A stretch of DNA of 11,936 nucleotides from an uncultured Desulfobacterales bacterium (GCA_945787595.1 CALZJV010000165.1:1-11936); one strand, 5' to 3'; counted from the first letter of the stretch, positions 1 through 6,624 are shown. Numbers and translations are program-made. Notes: generated by a model from the sequence alone, not told the origin.

Positions 1-361
1 CCACAATCATGGCAGCTCCGGAATGATTAATGATGTAAGCAACCTCGCTGAGAATGGAGTCTTGAAAAATACCGAAAGGAATCGCACCGGCTGTCTGGGC
101 CGCCAACTCGGAATAAATCCATTCCGGGCGGTTGCCGCAGATAATTCCAATGCTTTCTCCGGGTTTGAGGCCAAGGGAAATAAGTCCCAGAGAAAAATTG
201 CGCACGCGTTCCAGGTATTGCAACCAGGTGACAGACTGCCATATACCGAATTCTTTTTCCCGCAGGGCCACCCGGCGATCGCCGAATCGATGAGCATTTC
301 TGACCAGCAAGCCGGGAAGGCTCTTTGGATTGTTATTCACAGCGGGTTTTGATTGGTTCAT
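1..361 (-). CDS. AMP-forming acyl-CoA synthetase (long-chain type), N-terminal part, cut by window edge
   Basis: Reading the minus strand from the ATG at 361 gives an open frame of 120 codons that leaves the window at base 1, so only the N-terminus is present. The protein starts MNQSKPAVNN and contains the segment GLKPGESIGIICGNRPEW (about residues 66-83), then TAGAIPFGIF and a YIINHSGAAMIV stretch. This is the N-terminal pattern of the ANL superfamily, closest to the long-chain fatty-acyl-CoA synthetase group (COG1022 type), which activates carboxylic acids to acyl-CoA with ATP. The P-loop and catalytic lysine regions lie beyond the edge. A weak purine-rich ribosome site (GAGG) lies about 13 bases before the ATG. 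In Desulfobacterota this ligase type is often encoded among Liv-type ABC transporter genes, which fits the livG-like remnant upstream. Family call is firm; substrate is not known. Confidence 0.85.
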   Translation of the reverse strand, partial: MNQSKPAVNNNPKSLPGLLVRNAHRFGDRRVALREKEFGIWQSVTWLQYLERVRNFSLGLISLGLKPGESIGIICGNRPEWIYSELAAQTAGAIPFGIFQDSILSEVAYIINHSGAAMIV

Positions 362-455
362 AGTTCGGCACTGCCTCTATCTGCCGTAGCGACCAGTTTG
401 ATCGAAGAGGAAACTTTAGCAATGTAGCTTGACATGAGCGCGCTACTAAAAAAAT

Positions 456-740
456 GAACATCGAACTTCCAACATTGAACGTCCAACATCGAATAATGTA
501 TTCTGTCAATTAAAAAAAGACTGAGCAAGACTACTTCGCCAGATTGGCCACCTAAACCAAGAGCGAATCTATTCTTTGAAATTCGATTCGGCTAAGTCGT
601 TCGACCCTCAGCCGTTTGACCTTGAGCTCACGACCGAGGGCTCGTCGCAGTCTGCGGCTCGCTCTTTTCAAAATCGATAAAGCGTAGCGTCATCAATATT
701 CGACGTTCGATGTTGGGCGTTCGATGTTCGACGTTCAATC
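456..740. repeat. Intergenic repeat element with inverted AT-rich arms and a GC-rich core
   Basis: The 423-base gap between the ligase and the livG remnant holds no credible gene. It contains an inverted repeat, 456-482 against 703-729, identical at 24 of 27 positions, built from short near-repeated words (GAACATCGAAC, CCAACATCGAAC). The arms enclose a GC-richer core at 601-650 that resembles the core of the element at 3475-3525. Such word-like arms occur in intergenic DNA of Desulfobacterota genomes (general knowledge). No transposase is encoded, so it is either a non-autonomous element or a transcript-folding repeat. Confidence 0.7.
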
Positions 741-784
741 TTTTCACTGTTCCAGTCAAGTGGAGTTCCATATGATATCTCAAA

Positions 785-1455
785 CTAGAGCCGTGAATAC
801 GCTTTTTCATCTTCACCCAGGTAAGCCCGAACCACTTGAGAATTTTCCTGTATTTCCCGGGGTGAGCCTTCGGCAATTTTTTGGCCGAACTCCAGTACAC
901 ACACCCGTTTTGAAATATCCATGACCACACCCATATCATGTTCCACCAGAATAATTCCGACCCCCCACATTTGATTTACGTTGAGGATAAACCGCGCCAT
1001 GTCCTCTGTTTCCTCGAGGTTCATGCCCGCCATGGGCTCGTCCAGCAGGAGTACCTTGGGCTGCATCGCCAGAGCTCTGGCAAGCTCGACGCGTTTTTGA
1101 AATCCACGGAAAAAATCCCGGATTTTAAGAATGCGTGTCGCCCAAGTTTAATGTTGTCCAGGACGGTCATTCCTTTAAAAAGTTCGATATTCTGAAACGT
1201 ACGTGCAATTCCTAGCCCGGCAATGCTGTGGGTAGGGACGCCAAGCAGGTTTTGGCCTTTGTAAAGGATTTGACCTTCCTGGGGCGTATAGAATCGGCTG
1301 ATGCAGTTGAGAAGGCAGGTTTTACCGGCCCCATTGGGTCCGATAACGGCAAAGATTTCACCGTTTAAAAATTGAGTACTTACATTATAGAGCGCCTGGA
1401 CGCCGCCGAAAGCCAGTGATAGGTTTTCTATTTTTATAATGACATCATCGCTCAA
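785..1455 (-). pseudogene. livG: LivG-type branched-chain amino acid ABC transporter ATPase, frameshifted with internal deletion
   Basis: Two minus-strand frames make one broken ATPase. The upstream frame (from TTG at 1455) holds an N-terminus of LivG type with Walker A GPNGAGKT and the Q-loop segment ARTFQNIELF. The downstream frame, from about 1105 to the stop at 785, reads GFQKRVELARALAMQPK, then Walker B VLLLDEPMAGMN and the switch histidine in VEHDMG. The two meet near 1098-1118. Between LKSGIF and GFQKRVEL an intact LivG has several dozen more residues, including the signature region before FQKR; these are missing and the frame changes. Total length is about 220 codons against roughly 255 or more in the family. 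A functional nucleotide-binding domain could not form. The intact protein would power uptake of branched-chain amino acids or related acids with LivF/LivH/LivM. A sequencing indel could explain the frameshift but not the missing segment. Confidence 0.85.
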
Positions 1456-1490
1456 TCTAAACCACTTTCGTCTTTTTGTTGATAGCAGGG

Positions 1491-1497
1491 CCTCCTT
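1491..1497 (-). promoter_or_regulatory. Strong Shine-Dalgarno with no proper start codon behind it
   Basis: On the minus strand AAGGAGG lies here, but the first usable in-frame start of the livG remnant (TTG at 1455) is 35 bases further on. At the expected spacing (7 bases) the triplet is ATC followed by AACAAAAAGACGAAAG, a frame that stops after eight codons. This suggests that the original start region has also been damaged, or that translation starts at a non-standard codon. Confidence 0.5.
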
Positions 1498-1515
1498 TTC
1501 TACCGGCGGAGTATG

Positions 1516-1544
1516 AATATAGAGAATAAGAATTTAATTGTCAA
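1516..1544 (-). promoter_or_regulatory. Sigma70-type promoter for the livG remnant
   Basis: On the minus strand a perfect -35 TTGACA (1544-1539) is followed after exactly 17 bases by a -10 TATATT (1521-1516). Predicted transcription starts near 1509, about 12 bases before the AAGGAGG at 1497-1491. The rest of the 1545-1750 gap, leading to the plus-strand synthetase, is AT-rich; I see no equally good promoter in the plus direction. Confidence 0.7.
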
Positions 1545-1750
1545 GCCATCGAAACAATGAATCTCGTTCACTTTGTATTGTTGATTGTGGATCGCTTTCC
1601 AATTAAATCTTTTGCTCTGATAATATCCTGGGTGTTGAAATTTATAAATTTTGAACTGGACTCATCCTCTGATTTCCTCTATAGGTTATTTTTTGGGACC
1701 CGGTTCGTCTGTGCCTGGAGATGCCGGATCTATCTAATGGAGGACCTCCC

Positions 1751-3343
1751 ATGACCATTATCTGCAAAACCATCGGGCAAATGATTACAGATATTGCACA
1801 AACATATTCAAACCGGGATGCCCTGATTCATACCGAAATAGGAAACCGTTACAGTTACGGGATGCTGTCCCGCCAAATGGACCGGGCAGCCGGGGGATTT
1901 TTACATCAAGGCATACGACCGGGGGACAAAGTGGCACTGTGGGCTTCCAATATTCCGGAGTGGATCTTCTCAATGCTCGCTTTGGCTAAAATCGGGGCCA
2001 TGATAGTACCCATCGATCCGGCTGCTTCAGTGGACACCTTGCATTATATACTCGAGCAATCGGAAAGCTGCGGTCTCATTGTTGCAGGCGAAATCGATGA
2101 TAAGAAAATTATGGAAACGGCCGTTGCCGCTAAAAGGACCATCCCGCATCTGGAACATATTTTTACGATGGACAGTTCATCCGAGAAGAACGCAATTTCC
2201 TGGAAAGAGCTAATAGCCGACGGCGGTCAAATCGAGAAAGACAGGCTGGCAAAGATTGCTGCGGCAGTATCCCCAAAAGACCCGGCGGCCATCATGTATA
2301 CCTCCGGCACCACCGGCCGACCCAAAGGTGTGGTTCTGGACCATCTGGGGCTGATCAATAAATCCATGGTTGCCACCGAACGACAGGGGATTTTGGGCGA
2401 AGACAGGCTTTGTCTGTTTTTTCCGCTTTTTCACATGTTCGGCAATACCTGCATTGCTCTTGCGGGACTTCTGAGGGGAGCGGCCCTTATCATGCCATGC
2501 GCCAAATTTGATCCCGTTAAGATCCTGTCGACCATAACCGCTGAAAAATGCACGGCAATCTATGGATCACCCAGCATGCTGATTGCTTTGGTCGATCACC
2601 CGCATTTTCGCAAAAGCGATTGGACCACTCTTTCCAAGGGAATCATCGGGGGTGCCCCCTGCCCCATGGAATTGATGAGAAAAATTGTTGAGGATATCGG
2701 CATTTCGGATATTACTGTGGCCTACGGTATCACGGAAACTTCCTCCTGGATTACCATGACCCATCCCCGCGACCCCATCGAATTGAGAGTATCCACTATC
2801 GGAACGCCTTTGGCTTGTAATGAAGTAAAAATTGTAGATCCCGCCAACGGCGAAACACTCGGACCCGATCGGCAGGGAGAGCTGTGCACCCGCGGGCTTT
2901 TAATGAAAGCGTATTACAAAATGCCGGCGGCTACTGTAGCTGCAGTCGATCGTGACAACTGGTTTCACACCGGTGATCTGGCCGTAATGGACCCAGAAGC
3001 GTACATTCGCATTACCGGACGGTTGAAGGACGTGATTGTACGCAACGGCATTGAAATTTTCCCCGTTGAGGTGGAAGAAATCATCTACATGCTGCCGGGA
3101 ATTTCCGAGGTCCAGGTATTCGGCTTTCTTGATTCCAAAAAAAAGCAGGAGGTTGCCGCCTGGATAAAATTGAAGAAGGACAGCAAGGTGACCCTGGATT
3201 TGGTTTCCGCCCACGTTCAGGCGCAGTTGCCCGTGGAGAAAATTCCGAAATATTACAAAATCGTATCCGAATTTCCCATGACCGGCAGCGGCAAAGTGCA
3301 AAAATTCAAAATGGCGGAAATGGCGGAGAAAGAGTACCACTAA
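1751..3343 (+). CDS. AMP-forming acyl-CoA synthetase (FadD/ACSF2-like), 530 aa
   Basis: This is a complete ANL-superfamily ligase that converts a carboxylic acid, ATP and CoA to acyl-CoA via an acyl-adenylate. The motifs appear in order: P-loop MYTSGTTGRPKG (about residues 182-193), FFPLFHMFGN, the YGITETS adenine/acyl-binding motif (325-331), HTGD (406-409), hinge motif GRLKD (423-427) followed by VRNGIEIFPVEVEEI, and C-terminal GSGKVQK (512-518), whose lysine 515 is the catalytic one for adenylation. Length is normal for the family. The start is placed at the ATG at 1751 rather than the in-frame ATG at 1721, because GGAGG lies at 1739-1743, seven bases before it. The gene is divergent from the livG remnant and is the second acyl-CoA ligase in the window. 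No signal peptide or membrane segment is seen, so it is cytoplasmic. Chain-length preference cannot be read from the sequence; medium/long-chain fatty acid is the default guess. Confidence 0.93.
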   Translation: MTIICKTIGQMITDIAQTYSNRDALIHTEIGNRYSYGMLSRQMDRAAGGFLHQGIRPGDKVALWASNIPEWIFSMLALAKIGAMIVPIDPAASVDTLHYILEQSESCGLIVAGEIDDKKIMETAVAAKRTIPHLEHIFTMDSSSEKNAISWKELIADGGQIEKDRLAKIAAAVSPKDPAAIMYTSGTTGRPKGVVLDHLGLINKSMVATERQGILGEDRLCLFFPLFHMFGNTCIALAGLLRGAALIMPCAKFDPVKILSTITAEKCTAIYGSPSMLIALVDHPHFRKSDWTTLSKGIIGGAPCPMELMRKIVEDIGISDITVAYGITETSSWITMTHPRDPIELRVSTIGTPLACNEVKIVDPANGETLGPDRQGELCTRGLLMKAYYKMPAATVAAVDRDNWFHTGDLAVMDPEAYIRITGRLKDVIVRNGIEIFPVEVEEIIYMLPGISEVQVFGFLDSKKKQEVAAWIKLKKDSKVTLDLVSAHVQAQLPVEKIPKYYKIVSEFPMTGSGKVQKFKMAEMAEKEYH

Positions 3344-3394
3344 ATGATCCCGGAATAAGTATAATGACATGTTGGCGTAATGGAATCATAAATT

Positions 3395-3600
3395 AGTTAA
3401 ATCACAAATCACAAATTTCAATTATCAAACAAATAACAATAACCAAAACTCCAAATTCAAATCGACTGAACCATCCGACCCGGGGCCGTTCACCCCTGAG
3501 CACGCGGCCGAAAGGCTCGTCGCAGGCCAAAGGTTTTGGTCATTGAAAATTGGTAATTGAGATTTATTTGGAATTTGGTGCTTGGAATTTGGGATTTTAT
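3395..3600. repeat. Intergenic repeat element, AT-rich arms around a GC-rich core
   Basis: The gap between the synthetase and the selenoprotein is filled by AT-rich word repeats (ATCACAAATCACAAATTTC and similar on the left; TTTGGAATTTGGTGCTTGG on the right, which is the same vocabulary inverted). The inner arms pair over 13 bases, 3437-3449 against 3533-3545, with one mismatch. The GC-rich core at 3475-3525 matches the core of the element at 601-650 at 38 of 51 aligned positions with gaps, although the arms differ. No ORF of note lies inside. Confidence 0.7.
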
Positions 3601-3646
3601 AAAGCTCATCCCCATGCCTTCTGAAAGCACTAAAACGCTTAGTCTG

Positions 3647-3653
3647 AAAGGAA
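3647..3653 (+). promoter_or_regulatory. Ribosome binding site that fixes a TTG start
   Basis: AAAGGAA lies 8 bases before the TTG at 3662. An in-frame TAA at 3656-3658 rules out any upstream start, so TTG is the only well-placed initiation codon for the selenoprotein gene. Confidence 0.7.
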
Positions 3654-3661
3654 ATTAAACA

Positions 3662-4402
3662 TTGGGCGATCTTAGTGAATTCCCCTTAAAGTACCGACTA
3701 TTTTTAAAAACCTACCGCTGGCGGCGCATTGACCCCGTACCGTGGTCCCCCTTGAAAAAACCCCTGGGTGAATGTCGCCTGGTATTGGTGTCGAGTGCCG
3801 GTATAGTCGCTTCGGATCAAAAACCGTTTGATAACACTGTTCGCGGCGGTGACCCCAGTGTTCGCGAAATCCCGCTGGATATCGACGTGGCGTCATTGAC
3901 GGAGACCCACCGCAGCAAAGCGTTTGATCACAGGGGCATCCGACAGGATCCCAACCTTGCCTTCCCCATCGATCGATTGCGTGAACTGACTGAAGTGGGG
4001 CGTATCGGATCTTTGAACCATAGACATTTATCATTAATGGGATCGGTAACCGCCCCGGGACGCTTGATAAAAAAAACGATACCTCTGGTGGTGCCCCAGT
4101 TGGTTTCAGATGGCGTCGATATTGCACTACTCATTCCCGTCTGACCGATATGTAACCAGACCGTGGGTCTGGTCGCAGCGGAACTTGAGCGTCAGGGGAT
4201 TTCAACAGTGGTCATCAACTTATTGCGGGTGGTGACCGAACAAGTCCGGCCTCCCCGGGCCTTGTCTGTCCCCTTCCGTCACGGCTATCCGCTGGATTCA
4301 CCCAATAATCCGCAAAAGCAGCATGCGGTGCTGGCAGCGGCTCTGAGCTTATTTGAGAATCAACAGTTAAAGCCGCCGGCAATTGTTGATTTCAAACGAT
4401 AG
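3662..4402 (+). CDS. Selenoprotein of the glycine/sarcosine/betaine/D-proline reductase B family (GrdB/PrdB-like, short form), 246 aa with Sec161
   Basis: The reading frame from TTG 3662 meets a single in-frame UGA at 4142-4144 and then stays open to the TAG ending at 4402. Protein similarity runs across the UGA: before it come FPIDRLREL (101-109), SLMGS and IALLIPV; after it come PICNQTVGLVAAELERQG and PPRALSVPF (about 197-205). I recognise this arrangement as the short selenoprotein B family (Pfam GRDB type), where the position after LxPV is Sec or Cys. Decoding UGA gives U161-P-I-C164, a U-x-x-C redox motif. A hairpin suited to be a bacterial SECIS begins 10 bases after the UGA. In the classic reductases the B subunit binds the substrate and its Sec takes part in reductive cleavage, but no GrdA/GrdC or PrdA partner is visible here, so substrate and role are unknown; a stand-alone redox function is possible. 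A conventional gene caller splits it into 3662-4144 and 4163-4402. It may be co-transcribed with the hydrolases downstream, since no terminator is evident between them. Confidence 0.88.
4142..4173 (+). promoter_or_regulatory. UGA selenocysteine codon and bacterial SECIS-like hairpin
   Basis: After the UGA (4142-4144), bases 4155-4162 (ACCAGACC) pair perfectly with 4166-4173 (GGTCTGGT), giving an 8-bp stem with a GUG loop at 4163-4165. The apex is 18-20 bases after the UGA and carries GU, as in known bacterial SECIS elements, which lie inside the coding region just after the UGA and recruit SelB. The three-base loop is tighter than in the E. coli fdhF element, so the top pair may open in the RNA. 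Confidence 0.72.
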
Positions 4403-4547
4403 AATTCAATTTACCTTGAGCCTTCAGCTTTGAGCTTCCATTTGCTTTGAGCTTAAATCACGATCCAAATATATCCGGTGGAATTCTCGGCAATGATAGC
4501 AAAGCAAATTCCAGCGGGACCAACCAAACGAACTTCAGGGAGTAATC
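4403..4547. other. Short gap with word repeats, no gene
   Basis: The start of the gap repeats CTTGAGC, CTTCAGC and CTTTGAGC (4416-4452), in the same style as the other intergenic repeats. A small inverted pair TGGAATT (4479-4485) and AATTCCA (4507-4513) follows, of unknown meaning. No clear terminator separates the selenoprotein from the hydrolase genes. Confidence 0.4.
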
Positions 4548-5309
4548 ATGCAGTTCAAAAAACTCGAATTCACCAATGATGCCGGGGAAAAGCTGTCCGC
4601 CAGACTGGATTTTCCAAAGGACGATCAACCCTTAGCCTACGCCCTATTTGCCCATTGCTTTACCTGTTCCAAAAACATCAAGGCCATCAGCCATATCAGC
4701 CGGGCGTTGACCCGCAATGGGATCGCCGTAATGCGCTTTGATTTTACCGGGCTTGGTGAAAGCGAAGGAGATTTTGCCGACACCAATTTTTCTTCCAACG
4801 TCGGTGATCTCGTTATGGCGGCCAAATTCATGGCAACTAAATACGCGGCTCCGAGGATTTTAATTGGCCATTCCCTGGGCGGAGCCGCCGTGCTGCAGGC
4901 TGCAGCAAGGATACCATCCTCTGCCGCTGTTATCACCGTTGCGGCACCGGCGGATCCCGGTCATGTAACCAGCGCCCTGGGCGATACAAAAGAAATTATT
5001 GAACGCCGCGGTGAAGCCAATGTTGATTTCGCCGGCAGAACCTTTAAAATCAAAAAACAATTTCTTGACGATCTTGAGTCGGTACCCATGCAGCAAACCA
5101 TTCGCAATTTAAATCGGGCACTTTTAATTTTTCATTCGCCGGTTGATGGCATTGTCGGAATTGAAAATGCAGCTAAAATTTTTCAGATCGCACGCCACCC
5201 CAAAAGCTTCATTTCCCTGGACAAGGCCGATCATCTGTTAATGAATTCAAAGGACTCACAGTATGTGGGTTCGCTCATAGCAGCCTGGGTGATAAAATAT
5301 ATTAAATAA
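4548..5309 (+). CDS. Alpha/beta hydrolase related to the hydrolase half of hydrolase-OsmC fusion proteins, 253 aa
   Basis: A cytoplasmic serine hydrolase of the alpha/beta fold. The segment YALFAHCFTCSKN (about residues 31-43) supplies the oxyanion region, RFDFTGLGESEG follows, and the nucleophile elbow is GHSLGG with Ser109. The acid is probably Asp200 (in HSPVDGIVG) and the base His229 (in KADHLLMN), so the triad is complete. The AHCFTCSKN, DFADTNFSSNV and IKKQFLDDLE segments are those I associate with the N-terminal half of 'bifunctional alpha/beta hydrolase/OsmC' proteins, but this protein stops where the OsmC peroxidase-like half would begin and no OsmC domain is encoded nearby. The start is supported by AGGGAG at 4537-4542, five bases before the ATG. 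Only 13 bases separate its stop from the next gene's ATG, so the two form an operon. The substrate is unknown, probably an ester or thioester. Confidence 0.9.
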   Translation: MQFKKLEFTNDAGEKLSARLDFPKDDQPLAYALFAHCFTCSKNIKAISHISRALTRNGIAVMRFDFTGLGESEGDFADTNFSSNVGDLVMAAKFMATKYAAPRILIGHSLGGAAVLQAAARIPSSAAVITVAAPADPGHVTSALGDTKEIIERRGEANVDFAGRTFKIKKQFLDDLESVPMQQTIRNLNRALLIFHSPVDGIVGIENAAKIFQIARHPKSFISLDKADHLLMNSKDSQYVGSLIAAWVIKYIK

Positions 5310-5322
5310 AGGAGAATTCGTG

Positions 5323-6159
5323 ATGAAAGATATTTCGACCATCGATTACTCGACCCTGGATCGACCGGAAGTTCTCATGTTTCTGTTTCACCCGCGGCCT
5401 GAGCCGGACGTTTCACCGTTTCAGACTGCCGAATCGGAAGCCCGCATAGCAGAACAAAAGGATATTCTGATTCCGGTGCAAAAAGATATCGCCATCGGGG
5501 CCCGCTTTCATATGGCCGAAAAATCCGGCGGCAACCTTCTCTTTTTCCACGGCAACGGAGAGATTGTTGCGGACTACGACGAGCTGGGTGCCGTCTACAA
5601 TCAGATGGGAATCAATTTACTGGCGGTCGATTATCGCGGATATGGTCGTTCCGGTGGCAAACCGACTGTCACTGCCATGATGCAGGACTGCCATGTCATC
5701 TTTCATTTCGTGCGAAAATGGCTTCAACAAAACAATTTTACCGGCCCGATCCTCCTGATGGGACGATCCCTCGGCAGTGCATCCGTTCTCGAACTGGCAG
5801 CCACTTATAAAAATTTAGTCGACGGCCTCATTATTGAGAGTGGATTCGCTTATGCCGGTCCGTTGTTGACCCTTTTAGGGATCGATTTTGCTGCCCTGGG
5901 ATTTAGAGAGGAAAAAGGCTTTCGCAATGTTGATAAAATCAAAAACTTTGACAAACCCACTCTGATCATTCACGCCGAATTTGATCACATCATTCCGTAT
6001 TCAGATGGCCAAACACTGCATGATGCCTGTCAGTCCGGAGATAAAAAAATGTTAAAGATCCCCGGCGCCAACCATAATGATATCTTTATGCGCGGCCCAC
6101 AGGAATATCTGGCGGCTGTAAAAAATATCGTTGAAACAGCAAAGGGAACAAGCCGCTGA
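5323..6159 (+). CDS. Alpha/beta hydrolase, BEM46/ABHD-like, 278 aa
   Basis: A second alpha/beta-fold serine hydrolase, not closely similar to its neighbour. Visible features are FFHGNGE (oxyanion loop, H76-G79), VDYRGYGRSGG, nucleophile elbow GRSLGS with Ser149, likely Asp221 in HAEFDHIIPYSD and His251 in GANHNDI. This pattern is that of BEM46/ABHD13/ABHD17-type hydrolases, which act on esters or thioesters; the true substrate is unknown. No signal peptide or N-terminal membrane segment is seen, unlike many BEM46 relatives, so it is probably cytoplasmic. AAAGGAG at 5308-5314 overlaps the stop of the previous gene and lies 8 bases before this ATG; a GTG at 5320 is a possible alternative start. 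Translational coupling with the upstream hydrolase is likely. Confidence 0.88.
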   Translation: MKDISTIDYSTLDRPEVLMFLFHPRPEPDVSPFQTAESEARIAEQKDILIPVQKDIAIGARFHMAEKSGGNLLFFHGNGEIVADYDELGAVYNQMGINLLAVDYRGYGRSGGKPTVTAMMQDCHVIFHFVRKWLQQNNFTGPILLMGRSLGSASVLELAATYKNLVDGLIIESGFAYAGPLLTLLGIDFAALGFREEKGFRNVDKIKNFDKPTLIIHAEFDHIIPYSDGQTLHDACQSGDKKMLKIPGANHNDIFMRGPQEYLAAVKNIVETAKGTSR

Positions 6160-6184
6160 GGGGCAGTGATCCCACTGTTCCCCC
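6160..6184 (+). terminator. Weak terminator-like hairpin after the hydrolase operon
   Basis: GGGG-CAGTG pairs with CACTG-TT-CCCC, with a two-base bulge and a four-base loop, directly after the TGA. The following tract has only a short, broken T run (TTTTGTATCTTT), so intrinsic termination is uncertain. Confidence 0.35.
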
Positions 6185-6214
6185 TCGTTAGTTTTGTATC
6201 TTTCAAAATGAAGG

Positions 6215-6288
6215 TTCCCCGCAGCAGAGCTGACGGGGTATCGGGCAATAGGAATAATGTCTATTATATCGCAGCAAGCTGCGGGGAA
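6215..6288. repeat. 74-bp inverted-repeat element (REP-like)
   Basis: Perfect 11-bp ends, TTCCCCGCAGC (6215-6225) and GCTGCGGGGAA (6278-6288), can pair, with an inner AATAG/CTATT pair around 6247-6265. Next to the right end CGCAGC-AA-GCTGCG (6270-6283) forms its own short hairpin. This looks like a small repetitive extragenic palindrome; similar GCAGCAAGCTGCGGGGAATT words are familiar from related genomes. It contains no gene. Confidence 0.55.
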
Positions 6289-6556
6289 TTAGACCCTAAA
6301 TAAAGTTGTCTGTGTCTGTCCGTGTGGGTCTGTGGCTAAATAAAAATTAACGGACATTTTCACTCGCCCTGTCTGGACAAGTCAAACCGTATCTCCTGTA
6401 AATTCGTATTTTTGCTCAAGTTTTTAGACGGCTTAGACGATAATAATTAAAACAGGCTTGCCAGCATATCGGCGGTGTGCAGGTTGCTCGTCGACGCGCG
6501 AACGAATGATTACCAGATTCCCTTGGACATCATATGATTAAGGGCGGCAACACCGC
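6289..6556. other. Non-coding gap before the HDOD operon
   Basis: I see no gene. The left end has a word-repeat tract (GTCTGTGTCTGTCCGTGTGG, 6308-6327) of the same style as the other intergenic repeats. The right end has a small GCGG/CCGC hairpin (6544-6547 with 6553-6556) directly before the palindrome at 6557. Confidence 0.45.
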
Positions 6557-6572
6557 TTTATGTCGACATAAA
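6557..6572. promoter_or_regulatory. Perfect 16-bp palindrome upstream of the HDOD-kinase operon
   Basis: TTTATGTCGACATAAA is its own reverse complement, and it lies 52 bases before the HDOD start codon. Position and symmetry are those of an operator for a dimeric regulator. I cannot assign a regulator, and I see no unambiguous -10/-35 pair nearby. Confidence 0.5.
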
Positions 6573-6624
6573 TAAACCAGGCTCCTCATGGTAATATTTT
6601 CGAAACTTTAGGTGAAAATGCAGC

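Noticed and set aside
23..352. 109-codon plus-strand ORF at the left edge
   Set aside because: The minus strand in the same place encodes a clear acyl-CoA synthetase N-terminus.
1021..1455. Two separate intact ATPase genes at 785-1066 and 1021-1455
   Set aside because: Each holds only half of one nucleotide-binding domain in the correct order, so a single broken gene is the simpler reading.
2900..3370. 156-codon minus-strand ORF over the end of the acyl-CoA synthetase
   Set aside because: It lies opposite conserved catalytic motifs of the synthetase and its translation is His/Phe-rich without domain features, typical of antisense shadow frames.
3672..4127. Long minus-strand ORF opposite the selenoprotein
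   Set aside because: It is a shadow of the plus-strand gene; the plus frame carries recognisable family motifs, the minus frame none.
6157..6159. UGA of the second hydrolase as a further selenocysteine codon
   Set aside because: The protein is already complete with its triad, the downstream frame is repeat-derived without family similarity, and the hairpin after the stop looks like a weak terminator rather than a SECIS with a motif such as U-x-x-C.
6543..6556. GG-N10-GC spacing resembling a sigma54 -24/-12 promoter before the HDOD gene
   Set aside because: Only the GG and GC match; the TGGCA and TTGC context is missing, and such a match is frequent by chance.
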